Assembly: GCA_004562915.1 (NCBI GenBank)
Contig: SFQZ01000011.1
Location: forward strand, 1-54,940
Origin: a bacterium
GTDB lineage: Bacteria; Bacillota_A; Clostridia; Lachnospirales; Lachnospiraceae
Direction of reading: 5' to 3'
Length of the DNA: 54,940 nt
Program-made: the position numbers and the translations under genes
Part shown: positions 41,853-51,388 of the stretch, in pieces
Numbering within the stretch: position 1 is the stretch's first letter
Layout: each line of letters starts with the position of its first letter
Notes under the pieces: generated by a model
The model's database searches: none
What the model saw: only the letters and a program-made list of their open reading frames with translations
What the model was told of the DNA's origin: nothing

Positions 41853-42980
41853 ATGAGCCAGACGGGTCTGACGACCATGAATGTCAAAATAATAAACAAG
41901 AATAAAGTATATAACTATATCTATGAACAAAAGACCACATCCAAATATCAGATTGTACAGAATCTGCAGATGGGTCTGTCCACGGTCGGACAAAATCTGA
42001 AAGAACTGGAAGAAGAGGGACTGATCGAACGCAAAGGTACTTTTGAATCTACCGGTGGAAGAAAGGCCCAAATGATTCAGATCATCCCCACGGCACGCAT
42101 CGCTATCGGAATCGGTATTTTGAAAGATATGATTCATATGGTGGCGATCGATCTCTATGGTGAGGTTTTACATCAGACGACGGTTTCCTGTTCCTATTCA
42201 CAGGAAGAATCCTATTATCAATATCTCGGAAAACTACTAACCGATTTTATTTCGGAAAATTCCCTGCCAGAAGAACGAATCCTGGGAGTTTCCATCGCTG
42301 CCCAGGGGATTATATCTCCCGATGGACGAACCGTAGATTATGGGGTACTGATGGACAATGCCGATATGAAGTTATCGGATTTTGAAAAATATATTCCCTG
42401 GTCCTGCCGTCTGGAACATGATTCCAAAGCTGCTGCCTATCTGGAACTATGGAATCATAAAGATCTGAAAAATGCAGTATTGTTTCTTCTGAACCGAAAC
42501 CTGGGCGGTGCCATCATCTCCGAAGGGAAAGTCCTGACCGGTAATCATATGAAAAGCGGCACACTGGAACACCTGTGTATGAATCCGGACGGTCCCCTGT
42601 GCTACTGTGGAAATCGGGGATGTCTGGAAACCTACTGTTCTGCCCACAGTCTGGAAAAAGCAGCCGGAATGTCTCTGGAATCGTTTTTTACAGCTGTCCA
42701 TGAATCAGAATCTGCACAGCAGCTCTGGACGGATTATCTTGAGCATCTGGCTTTCGCCATCCGAAACCTCAGCATTCTGATTGACGGTGCTGTCATATTA
42801 AACGGGTATCTGGCTCCGTATATCTGTGAAGATGATATTACCTTTCTTCTGTCACAGATCAATCCATTTACTCCGTTTCCGCTGTCCCGGGAACAGATCA
42901 TTGTGGGAACCCAGGGACAATACGCGCCTGCGATCGGAAGTGCTCTGTATGATGTGAACGAATTTATCAAAAACATATAA
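41853..42980 (+). CDS. ROK-family transcriptional regulator
   Basis: A 375-residue repressor of the NagC/XylR type. The N-terminal winged helix (VYNYIYEQKTTSKYQIVQNLQMGLSTVGQNLKEL, first 55 residues; quoted in parts) ends with GLIERKGTFESTGGRK. A ROK sugar-binding fold follows with the zinc motif CYCGNRGCLETY. The kinase-type DxGxT loop is absent or degenerate (GIGILKDMI), as expected for a regulator. It is 41 bp upstream of the beta-galactosidase gene, so it probably controls it and responds to a galactoside or a derived sugar. Confidence 0.9.
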   Translation: MSQTGLTTMNVKIINKNKVYNYIYEQKTTSKYQIVQNLQMGLSTVGQNLKELEEEGLIERKGTFESTGGRKAQMIQIIPTARIAIGIGILKDMIHMVAIDLYGEVLHQTTVSCSYSQEESYYQYLGKLLTDFISENSLPEERILGVSIAAQGIISPDGRTVDYGVLMDNADMKLSDFEKYIPWSCRLEHDSKAAAYLELWNHKDLKNAVLFLLNRNLGGAIISEGKVLTGNHMKSGTLEHLCMNPDGPLCYCGNRGCLETYCSAHSLEKAAGMSLESFFTAVHESESAQQLWTDYLEHLAFAIRNLSILIDGAVILNGYLAPYICEDDITFLLSQINPFTPFPLSREQIIVGTQGQYAPAIGSALYDVNEFIKNI

Positions 42981-43021
42981 AAATATGCCCGTATTCATCT
43001 TGGAAAGGAGAATCTATTTTC

Positions 43022-46000
43022 ATGAAAATCTGGGAAAATCATCTACTGGACAATATCGGCAGACTGCCTGCCCGCGCGCATTTTCTTACATTTCCCTCAC
43101 GGGAAAAGGCTCTCATCAACAGCAATCGCTATAGCCATGCTTTTAAAAATCTGAACGGTGTGTGGAAATTCATGTTTCTGGAGGCTCCGGAATACAGCCC
43201 GGAAGGATTTTATCTGCCGGATTTTGACATCTCATCCATGGATGAGATCACCGTACCCGGCAATTGGCAGCTTCAGGGTTATGGACATATGCACTACTCC
43301 GATCTGTGTTACAATTTTCCGATTGATCCGCCATATGTTCCCACTGAAAATCCCACCGGTATCTACAAACGTACCTTCTATGTGGATGAAAGTTTTCGGG
43401 ATAAAAGGATTCTTCTACGTTTTTGCGGAGTGGATTCTGCTTATCATCTTTGGATCAACGGGAAGGAAGTGGGTTATAGTAAAGGTGCCAGATGTGAAGC
43501 GGAATTTGATATTACGGATCTGGTACAAATCAGAAAAGAGAATGATGTAACAGTACGTGTATATCAGTGGTCAGACGGCACCTACCTGGAGGACCAGGAT
43601 ATGTGGTGGGAAAGCGGCATTTTCCGGGATGTGGAACTAATCGGAGTACCCCAAAACGGAATTCAGGATTTCACAGTAACTGCCGATTTGGATGACACGT
43701 TTCAGAATGGTCTATTTTCCATAAGTATAGCCCTTCGCAGCAAAAAACCGCTGCAGATTACGTTGGAACTTTTGGATGAAACCGGGAACAATATCCTGCC
43801 GGAGGATGCCCAATGTATCCCGGAAAATGATTCTAAAGGTGATCTGCACTATACATACCATACAGTCCTTAAAAACATCCGCCATTGGACAGCAGAAACT
43901 CCGAATCTGTATCATTTGCTGATCACGGTCAAGGAAGGAAAAAATTTAGTAGAAGTTATCCCTCAGCAGGTCGGGTTCCGCAAAATCTGCCTGAACGGTG
44001 ACTCATTCCTGGTAAACGGAGTTCCTATTAAGTTCAAAGGTATGAACCGCCACGACTACAATCCCAGAAACGGAAGGGTTGTATCAAAAGAAGAGATTGA
44101 ACAGGATATTATCCTGATGAAACAGTTTAATATCAATGCTATCCGTACCTGTCATTATCCGAACTCCTACTATCTGTATGATCTGTGTGACATCTACGGC
44201 ATGTATCTGATTGATGAGACAGATCTGGAATGTCACGGTTTTGAACTGACCGGAAATTATTCCTGGATTTCTGATGATCCGTCCTGGGAGACCGCTTACG
44301 TTTCCCGTATGGTACGGATGATCGCCCGGGACAAAAACCATCCTTCTATCCTGATGTGGTCTCTGGGAAATGAATCCTCCACTGGCTGTAATTTTCGAAA
44401 AATGACAGAAGTTGCCCACCGGATGGATCCCACCCGGCTGGTTCACTATGAAGGAGACTTTGATGTGGAGTACGCAGATGTCTACTCCACCATGTATACC
44501 TGGCTGGACAATCCAAAAAAACCATTTGTCATGAAAGATATCATTGTGAACAGCACGCATCCACATATTCTATGTGAATATGCTCATGCCATGGGCAACG
44601 GGCCTGGAAATCTAAAAGAATATCAGGATCTTTTCTATTCCCACGAAAAGCTTCAGGGTGGATTTATCTGGGAATGGTTTGACCACGGAATTGAGTCCTA
44701 TACCGATCAGGGAGAAAAATATTACCGCTACGGCGGTGATTTTGGAGATGATCCCAGCAATAAAGATTTTTGTATCGATGGTATGCTGATGCCTGACCGG
44801 ACACCATCTCCAGGGCTGTACGAATATAAAAAGGTGATAGAACCAATCACCACCACAGCTGTTGACTTAAACCACGGCAACATCCGGCTTTTGAGTCGAC
44901 TGGATTTTGCCAACCTGAATCAGTTCCGGCTTGTGTACCGGATCATGGAAGATGACATACTGCTTCAAAGCGGCAGTATGAATCTGCCGTCCATACCGGC
45001 AAGAAGCTCTCTGGAGATTTCTTTGCCCTATGATCTGGCAAAGATTCAGCCTGTTCCGGGAGCAGAGTATTATCTGAATCTCTCCTATCAGCTGAAAGAC
45101 GATACTCTCTATGCGCCTGCAGGACATGAACTGGCAACTGCCCAGTTCAAACTGCCTGTCCAGTATCCTAAAATAGAATTTTGTCCGCAAGGTTTTCTGA
45201 AGATTACAAAAACTACTGTAAACCTGAAAGCTGTCGGAGATAACTTCTATGTCGTATTTGATCTTGTTCGGGGAAATATTGTAAGTCTCGTACGGGATGG
45301 AAAAGAGATCATGCGCAAAGGTCCCAGACTTACCTGGTGGCGTGCACCGATCAGTAATGATATGGAACTCATAGATCAGATGAAGAAAGTTGATTTTCTC
45401 CATCTGGAGCATGAAATCATAAAAGATATTGAATACAATGAAGATGGGCATTTTCTGCACCTTACCGTGCATACCGTAAACGGAACCACCAACAATGCCT
45501 GGCATTTTGACACGATTTATGAATATACGGTCTGTCCCACCGGAGATATCCTGATTGAAATATCAGGAACTCCTTATCTGCCATCCGGCTGTCCCAAAGA
45601 CCACGCACCTGCTATGCTTCCCCGCCTGGGTGTCTCCATGCACCTTGACCGGAGCATGGAGCATGTGCGATACTTCGGACGGGGACCGGGAGAAAATTAT
45701 CCGGACTCCAAAGAAGCAGGGCTTATGGGTGTCTATGAAAATACTATCGATGGCTTATTCACCAATTATGTTGTTCCCCAGTCAAATGGCAATCACATGG
45801 ACTGCAAATGGGTATCTTTCACGGATGACAGAGGAATGGGGCTTGTGGCTTCCACAGAAGGAAGTTTTCAGTTCAGTGCTTCTTTCTATGAAGAAAAAGA
45901 TCTGGAAGCTGCAAAGCATACCTGTGATCTGAAGAAACGGGATTATATCGTATTGCATATCGACGATAAACAAACCGGGCTGGGTTCCTACTCCTGCGGT

Positions 46001-46141
46001 CAGTGGCAACTGGACCAGTACAGGACAAAGTTCGAACCTTTCCGGCTCTGTTTCCGTCTGACACCGTTCAACAACAAGGAAGCATCCGATAAACAGATTG
46101 CCCACGAAAAACTTATGCTTTTTGATTTACATAATCAATAA
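43022..46141 (+). CDS. lacZ: Beta-galactosidase, GH2 family
   Basis: The enzyme cleaves terminal beta-galactosides such as lactose or host and dietary glycans. The 1039-residue protein has the LacZ order: jelly-roll sugar-binding domain, immunoglobulin-like domain, TIM barrel with acid/base Glu451 (LGNESS) and nucleophile Glu519 (LCEYAHAMGNGPG), a second Ig-like domain and the C-terminal beta-sandwich. There is no signal peptide, so it is cytoplasmic and needs a sugar transporter, which is not encoded nearby. AAAGGAG precedes the ATG. Co-transcription with the ROK regulator is likely. Confidence 0.96.
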   Translation: MKIWENHLLDNIGRLPARAHFLTFPSREKALINSNRYSHAFKNLNGVWKFMFLEAPEYSPEGFYLPDFDISSMDEITVPGNWQLQGYGHMHYSDLCYNFPIDPPYVPTENPTGIYKRTFYVDESFRDKRILLRFCGVDSAYHLWINGKEVGYSKGARCEAEFDITDLVQIRKENDVTVRVYQWSDGTYLEDQDMWWESGIFRDVELIGVPQNGIQDFTVTADLDDTFQNGLFSISIALRSKKPLQITLELLDETGNNILPEDAQCIPENDSKGDLHYTYHTVLKNIRHWTAETPNLYHLLITVKEGKNLVEVIPQQVGFRKICLNGDSFLVNGVPIKFKGMNRHDYNPRNGRVVSKEEIEQDIILMKQFNINAIRTCHYPNSYYLYDLCDIYGMYLIDETDLECHGFELTGNYSWISDDPSWETAYVSRMVRMIARDKNHPSILMWSLGNESSTGCNFRKMTEVAHRMDPTRLVHYEGDFDVEYADVYSTMYTWLDNPKKPFVMKDIIVNSTHPHILCEYAHAMGNGPGNLKEYQDLFYSHEKLQGGFIWEWFDHGIESYTDQGEKYYRYGGDFGDDPSNKDFCIDGMLMPDRTPSPGLYEYKKVIEPITTTAVDLNHGNIRLLSRLDFANLNQFRLVYRIMEDDILLQSGSMNLPSIPARSSLEISLPYDLAKIQPVPGAEYYLNLSYQLKDDTLYAPAGHELATAQFKLPVQYPKIEFCPQGFLKITKTTVNLKAVGDNFYVVFDLVRGNIVSLVRDGKEIMRKGPRLTWWRAPISNDMELIDQMKKVDFLHLEHEIIKDIEYNEDGHFLHLTVHTVNGTTNNAWHFDTIYEYTVCPTGDILIEISGTPYLPSGCPKDHAPAMLPRLGVSMHLDRSMEHVRYFGRGPGENYPDSKEAGLMGVYENTIDGLFTNYVVPQSNGNHMDCKWVSFTDDRGMGLVASTEGSFQFSASFYEEKDLEAAKHTCDLKKRDYIVLHIDDKQTGLGSYSCGQWQLDQYRTKFEPFRLCFRLTPFNNKEASDKQIAHEKLMLFDLHNQ

Positions 46142-46145
46142 ATGT

Positions 46146-46210
46146 AATGGGCAGATGAGATTATTTACGTTCTGACATTGCCAGACAGTACATAATATCA
46201 TCTGCCCATT
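46146..46210. terminator. Bidirectional terminator between lacZ and the DMT transporter gene
   Basis: A perfect 13-bp stem AATGGGCAGATGA/TCATCTGCCCATT with inner AT-rich pairing lies just after the lacZ stop and before the convergent transporter gene. The rest of the gap (46211-46272) shows nothing. Confidence 0.8.
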
Positions 46211-46272
46211 TACTTTATCACTATACGAAGCAAAAAAATAAAACCATACAAGCACTTATGAAAACATATATA

Positions 46273-47136
46273 CTATCCAACCAACATAATCAGTGTTCCG
46301 CCCACGATACATGCCAGTCCCACAAATGCCTTTTTCGACAGCTTTTCTTTAAACACAAACCAGGAAAACGCAATAGAAACAACGATACTCAATTTATCAA
46401 TCGGCACGATCAGACTGGCCGGTCCGGACTGCAGTGCACGGTAATAGCACAGCCAGGAGGCTCCTGTGGCAAATCCGGACAAAATGATAAAAAATAATTC
46501 TTTCTTATCCGTGTTATGTATCGTCCCCTGCTTTTTTGTGACAAAAACAACGACCCAGGCCATAATCAGAACAACAACGGTTCGAATGGCAGTTCCCAGA
46601 TTGGAGTCGATCCCGGTAACTCCGATTTTCCCAAGAATTGATGTGAGACTGGCAAAAACAGCTGACAGTATAGCATATATAAGCCAGCTTCCGCCTTCTT
46701 TTTTCTGTTCTGTCCTCTCTTTTTTCTGGATCATCAGCCAGGTACCGATGGCTATTCCTGCCATACCGACAATCTTATAAATGCTTACAGGTTCACCCAG
46801 CAGAATAAATGCCAGAATAATCGTCAGTACCGTACTGAACTTGTCAATGGGAACCACTTTATTTACATCTCCAAGCTGCAATGCCCGAAAATAACAAAGC
46901 CAGGATGCTCCCGTAGCCATCCCCGATAATATCAGATACAAAACAGATTTTGCCGAAAGACTCTTAAGTTCACTCTGGGAACCGACAATGAAAACCATCA
47001 GCCATGAAAAAGCCAGAACAACAATCGTTCGAATCGCTGTAGCCACATCAGAATCCGTTTTCTTGATGCCACATTTCGCCAGAATGGATGTGATGCCGGC
47101 AAAAAAAGCTGATCCGATCGCAAATCCCAACCACAT
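46273..47136 (-). CDS. DMT/EamA-family transporter with two near-identical halves
   Basis: This 287-residue protein has about ten membrane segments in two EamA halves that align strikingly well. ATAIRTIVVLAFSWL and GTAIRTVVVLIMAW, GMATGASWLCYFRALQ and GFATGASWLCYYRALQ, and VVPIDKFS and IVPIDKLS occupy equivalent positions. This supports a recent or strongly constrained internal duplication. I prefer the ATG at 47136 (MWLGF) because AGAGGTGA lies 6-7 bases ahead, over a GTG at 47145. The substrate is unknown; family members export metabolites or import sugars or amines. Confidence 0.87.
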   Translation of the reverse strand: MWLGFAIGSAFFAGITSILAKCGIKKTDSDVATAIRTIVVLAFSWLMVFIVGSQSELKSLSAKSVLYLILSGMATGASWLCYFRALQLGDVNKVVPIDKFSTVLTIILAFILLGEPVSIYKIVGMAGIAIGTWLMIQKKERTEQKKEGGSWLIYAILSAVFASLTSILGKIGVTGIDSNLGTAIRTVVVLIMAWVVVFVTKKQGTIHNTDKKELFFIILSGFATGASWLCYYRALQSGPASLIVPIDKLSIVVSIAFSWFVFKEKLSKKAFVGLACIVGGTLIMLVG

Positions 47137-47209
47137 ATTAATCACCTCTTAAAATATGTAATATACTGGCATTATCATATCATATCTTTCCTGTGATTGG
47201 AATCCTATT

Positions 47210-47344
47210 TTATTCTTCCGTATTATTTGTCTCGACTTTTTTTGTGGGGCTGCTGACAGTATCATACTTTGTAGATAAACTGTCAAAGACAGCAAGTATA
47301 ACTACCGTTGCAGCAGCAAGAAAAATGATAATCTTTTTCTTCAT
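47210..47344 (-). CDS. 44-residue single-pass peptide
   Basis: An ORF too short for most gene callers: ATG at 47344 preceded by AAAGGAGTAGGAGC, stop at 47210. It begins MKKKIIIFLAAATVVILAVF, giving a signal or membrane anchor of about 16 residues. A short polar tail rich in Ser, Thr, Lys and Glu follows. It lies between the AraC remnant and the transporter gene on the same strand. No family is recognised; it might be a small membrane peptide or a processed exported peptide. Confidence 0.55.
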   Translation of the reverse strand: MKKKIIIFLAAATVVILAVFDSLSTKYDTVSSPTKKVETNNTEE

Positions 47345-47410
47345 GCTCCTACTCCTTTGCAAATTTTCACCTGTTTACAGAAGGATTATATCGTATTGCT
47401 CTCCCTGTAT

Positions 47411-47692
47411 CTACTCCAAAAAGTTAACATGTCGATCCAATAAGCCCGCATTTTCATTCTTTCTTCTGAATTCTGTCGGAGACATCCCCATCGCATTGCG
47501 AAATGCACCAGAAAACTTACTGCTGTTTTCATAGCCAAATGCTCTGGCAACTTCAGAGACTGTTTGATCTGTGTGCTGCAGACAGTTTGCTGCCGACCGC
47601 ATTTTATACCCGCGGATATAAGATTGTATGGATTCTCCGTAAACATTGTAAAAACAATTTTTCAACTGCGACGGAGATACATATGCCATCAT
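47411..47692 (-). pseudogene. Remnant of an AraC-type regulator
   Basis: The frame encodes about 90 residues with only the end of an AraC HTH domain. SQLKNCFYNVYGESI, then the second helix-turn-helix VSEVARAFGYENSSKFSGAFRNAMGMSPTEFRR, is the canonical AraC/XylS signature. The sensor domain and first helix-turn-helix are missing, and no good ribosome-binding site precedes the ATGATG. Another frame (from an ATG at 47774 reading MKNSLYESAYEK) runs into the same place before ending, hinting at a frameshift or deletion. It lies 143 bp after the ABC exporter genes on the same strand. Confidence 0.75.
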
Positions 47693-47834
47693 TTATTCGA
47701 TAAATTTTACGATTTTCCTCCGTCTGAATCTTTGCCTTTTTCTCATATGCACTTTCATACAGACTGTTTTTCATTTCTATTTATCTCTCGCCTCCGAATC
47801 CTCTCCGGACAGCGTCCGACATGATTTTCAAATA

Positions 47835-49652
47835 TCAGGTCGCAAATCCGGCATACTGTGTCATATACAGTTCATAATATTTCCCTTTCTGCAAAAGTAA
47901 TTCCTCATGACTTCCTGTTTCCACAATTTTCCCATGGTCCATGACAACGATCCTGTCTGCGTCCTGAATCGTGGACAGACGATGTGCAATAATAATACTG
48001 GTACGGTCTTTCATGATAAGCTGCATCGCATCCTGGATTGCTTTTTCCGTTCGGGTATCTACATTGGAAGTGGCCTCATCCAGAATCAGAATTCTCGGGT
48101 CAGCCACAAACGCACGAGCGATAGCAAGAAGCTGCCGCTGACCCTGACTGATATTTTCACCGGATGCTTTCAGCAACGTATCATATCCCCGTGGCAGCAT
48201 ACGAAGCATATCTTCACAACAGCTTCTCTCTACTGCCTGTTCCAGCTGTTCCTCTGTAGCATTTTCATTTCCATACTTTAAGTTATCCCGAATGGTACCT
48301 TCAAACAATACCGTGTCCTGGAGAACAATCGCCACATTTTTACGCAGACTGTCCCGGGAAATATGCTTTATATTTTGTCCGTTAATCAGAATTTCACCAC
48401 TGTCAATATCATAAAAACGCATCAAAAGGTTTGCTATCGTTGTTTTTCCACTACCTGTGGCTCCTACAAGTGCTATCTTTTCACCGGCCGGAACTGAAAG
48501 ATTAAAGTCACGGATAACCGGTTGTTCCGGAATATAAGAAAACTGTACATTGTGAAATTTAATCTCTGTCATAGATGCTTCTTTCATATTTTCACCGGTC
48601 TTCTCCTCGTTTCTTTCATCCAGAACAGCAAATACACGTTCCGCTCCTGCTACAGCAGTCTGCAATTGACCATATACCTGCGCGATCTCATTGATCGGGC
48701 GGCTGAACTGTTTTGCATAAACGATAAAAGCAGAAATCACACCGACCGAAATCATTCCATAAACAGAAAAATATCCCCCGAAAGCTGCAATAATAACAAA
48801 TCCAATATTTCCGATGCAATTCATGATAGGTCCCATAACTCCACTGAAAATATCAGTTTTTATACCGGCTTTTGTAAGCGCATCCGATGTCTGACAAAAT
48901 TCCTCCGTTGTTATTTCCTGATGATTATATGCCACTACGGTGCGATATCCTGATATCATTTCTTCCACAGTACCATTCAAATGTCCGAGAAGCATCTGCC
49001 GTCTACGGGAAAATTTGCGTACTTTACCGGATAAAATCTTCGTGGCAAGTACCGTCAAAATTACCGTGGCACAGCTCAACAATGCCAACTGCCAGCAATA
49101 CCAGAACATAATCGCTGCTGTTCCGATAATCGTCAGCACACCGGAAAACAGAGAAGGCAGTGACTGGGACACGGTTGTAGATATATTTTCCACATCGTTC
49201 GTCATACGGCTCATAACATCACCGTGAGAATGTGTGTCAAGGTAGCAAACCGGCAAATCTACAATCTTCCCGAATAATTCTTCCCTCATTCTTTTTACAA
49301 TACGTTGGCTCAGTCTGGCACTGATCAACCCCTGTAAAAGCTGGCTTCCACTGTAAAGAAGATACGCTGCCAGCATCAGAAGCAGTGTGCCGACAAAACT
49401 TCCCGTTCCTGTTCCGGCTATAATATCAATCACTCTGCTTTGCTGACTGGGTGCATAGATACCACATACTGTGCCAAAAATAACCACGGCCAACATGCCA
49501 ATAACCATTCCTTTTTCCTTTGCAAAATAAAGCGCGATCCGTTTCATGGCCGCGCCTGCGTTCTGTGCATGTTCCGGCTCAACAAAACGCTCTCGTGCCC
49601 TCATGCCCGGAATATTTCTTGACATCAGCTTTTGTTCTTTATTTTCACTCAT
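47835..49652 (-). CDS. ABC exporter half-transporter, subunit 2
   Basis: A 605-residue half-transporter: a cytosolic N-terminus, six membrane segments, then the ATPase domain with Walker A GATGSGKTT, Walker B ILILDEATSNVD with catalytic Glu and switch His (AHRLST), but a changed signature ISQGQ instead of LSGGQ. It overlaps subunit 1 by 4 bases. The pair fits heterodimeric multidrug or peptide exporters (BmrCD/LmrCD-like), in which one composite ATP site is weakened. The substrate is unknown. Confidence 0.9.
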   Translation of the reverse strand: MSENKEQKLMSRNIPGMRARERFVEPEHAQNAGAAMKRIALYFAKEKGMVIGMLAVVIFGTVCGIYAPSQQSRVIDIIAGTGTGSFVGTLLLMLAAYLLYSGSQLLQGLISARLSQRIVKRMREELFGKIVDLPVCYLDTHSHGDVMSRMTNDVENISTTVSQSLPSLFSGVLTIIGTAAIMFWYCWQLALLSCATVILTVLATKILSGKVRKFSRRRQMLLGHLNGTVEEMISGYRTVVAYNHQEITTEEFCQTSDALTKAGIKTDIFSGVMGPIMNCIGNIGFVIIAAFGGYFSVYGMISVGVISAFIVYAKQFSRPINEIAQVYGQLQTAVAGAERVFAVLDERNEEKTGENMKEASMTEIKFHNVQFSYIPEQPVIRDFNLSVPAGEKIALVGATGSGKTTIANLLMRFYDIDSGEILINGQNIKHISRDSLRKNVAIVLQDTVLFEGTIRDNLKYGNENATEEQLEQAVERSCCEDMLRMLPRGYDTLLKASGENISQGQRQLLAIARAFVADPRILILDEATSNVDTRTEKAIQDAMQLIMKDRTSIIIAHRLSTIQDADRIVVMDHGKIVETGSHEELLLQKGKYYELYMTQYAGFAT

Positions 49653-51385
49653 ATGCTTTCCTCCTTGCCCATCTGCGACTGATAAATATCCTGATAAACC
49701 AAACAGGAGCGTAATAATTCCTCATGGGTACCTACCGCTGCTATTTTTCCACTGTCCAATACAACAATTCGATCTGCTCTGCAAACAGATGCAATTCTCT
49801 GGGCAACAAGTATTTTTGTACTTTCCGGCTGGGCCTTCTGCAAAGCACTGTGAAGATTTGCTTCTGTTTTCAGATCAAGTGCACTGGTCGAATCATCAAA
49901 AATCATAATTTCTCCATTTGTCACAATAGCCCTTGCAATGGACAGACGTTGTTTTTGTCCGCCGGACAGGCTCATTCCCCGCTCTGCTATCATGGTCTCA
50001 TATTTTTCATGAGTTTCATTAATGAAATCATCCGCCTGAGCAGCCGTGGCAGCACTTTTTACTTCCTTCTCATTGCTATTTGGTGCTCCCCACGCAATAT
50101 TATTTCCAATCGTATCACTGAACAATTCACTTTTCTGCAGTACAACCGCTATTCGTTCCCTCAAATCTTTCTGTTCATACTCCCGCACATCCACACCGTC
50201 AACCAAAACAGCGCCCTCTGTTACATCGTAAAATCTCGGTATCAAATTGACCAACGTAGTTTTTCCGCAGCCTGTCGCACCCATAATTGCAATGGTTTCT
50301 CCCCTATGTATCGACAGATTAATATTCTCCAGAACTTTTCTATCTGTACCTGGGTAGGAGAAGGATACATTTCGAAATTCAATTTCGCCTTTTATCTTTG
50401 TTTTTCCGTCAAATGTACCGTCCTTTAGTTCCGGTTCCGTAGAAAGAATTTCTTTTACTCGTTTCCAGGATACCAGTCCTCTGGAAATATTCTGAAATAA
50501 CATGACAAGCATCATAATTCCGTTGAGAAGCTGGGTAGTATAAGTGATTGCCGCCATGATACTTCCGGGGGTAGTCACTCCTGTACTCACTTCAAAAGAG
50601 CCGGCTACAAGAATTACCGCAACTACAATATACATCAGTCCATTGATTACCGGATTCATAAATGCAAAGATCACCAGTACCTGAAGCTGGGTATGGATCA
50701 ATTCTTCATTTGCTTTACCAAAACGTAATTTTTCATATATTTCGCGAACACAGGCTTTAATCATACGAATTCCGGATACATCTTCCTGCATAATGCTGTT
50801 GATCCGGTCCAGCTGTGCCTGCAGTTTTGTAAACAACGGATTGGCTTTAGAAAGACAAAAGCACAGGCATCCTACGATAAAAGGGAAAGCACACAGTACG
50901 ATCAGACCAAATGTACGGTTCAGCCGATACATAAAAAACATACTTCCAAACATCAAGAGTGACGTACGGATCATTCCCCTGACAAACTGAGAAATAAATG
51001 TCTGTACTTGCGTAATATCATTTGTCACTCTGGTTACCAATGAGCCCGTTCCAAACTTATCCAATTGAGGAAATGAAAAGGTCATAATTTTCCTGAAACA
51101 GTCTTTACGCATTTCATTGCCGATATTCTGTCCTGATAAATGCACAAAAACATTGTTCATTGATCCGCAGAGTCCCCCGAACAAAACCAATCCGATCATC
51201 ATAATTCCCATCTTCCATATCACATGCAAATCACCCACTCCGCCGTTATGCAGACCAAGTACACCTTCGTCCACGATTTGACTCATAATCCCAGGCTGTA
51301 GAAGATCCATCAGTACTTCACCGACCATAAAGCAAGCAGCAATAACAGCAAAATGTAAATATTGTTTTATATATTTCCACATCAT
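49649..51385 (-). CDS. ABC exporter half-transporter, subunit 1 (degenerate ATP site)
   Basis: A 578-residue half-transporter with six membrane segments and an ATPase domain: Walker A GATGCGKTT, an intact signature LSGGQ, but Walker B reads IMIFDDSTSALD, with Asp in place of the catalytic Glu, and the switch histidine is Gln (VAQRIAS). These changes match the degenerate site of heterodimeric exporters, complementary to the altered signature in subunit 2. It starts 3 bp after the MarR gene, so all three form one operon. Confidence 0.9.
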   Translation of the reverse strand: MMWKYIKQYLHFAVIAACFMVGEVLMDLLQPGIMSQIVDEGVLGLHNGGVGDLHVIWKMGIMMIGLVLFGGLCGSMNNVFVHLSGQNIGNEMRKDCFRKIMTFSFPQLDKFGTGSLVTRVTNDITQVQTFISQFVRGMIRTSLLMFGSMFFMYRLNRTFGLIVLCAFPFIVGCLCFCLSKANPLFTKLQAQLDRINSIMQEDVSGIRMIKACVREIYEKLRFGKANEELIHTQLQVLVIFAFMNPVINGLMYIVVAVILVAGSFEVSTGVTTPGSIMAAITYTTQLLNGIMMLVMLFQNISRGLVSWKRVKEILSTEPELKDGTFDGKTKIKGEIEFRNVSFSYPGTDRKVLENINLSIHRGETIAIMGATGCGKTTLVNLIPRFYDVTEGAVLVDGVDVREYEQKDLRERIAVVLQKSELFSDTIGNNIAWGAPNSNEKEVKSAATAAQADDFINETHEKYETMIAERGMSLSGGQKQRLSIARAIVTNGEIMIFDDSTSALDLKTEANLHSALQKAQPESTKILVAQRIASVCRADRIVVLDSGKIAAVGTHEELLRSCLVYQDIYQSQMGKEESI

Positions 51386-51388
51386 CTA

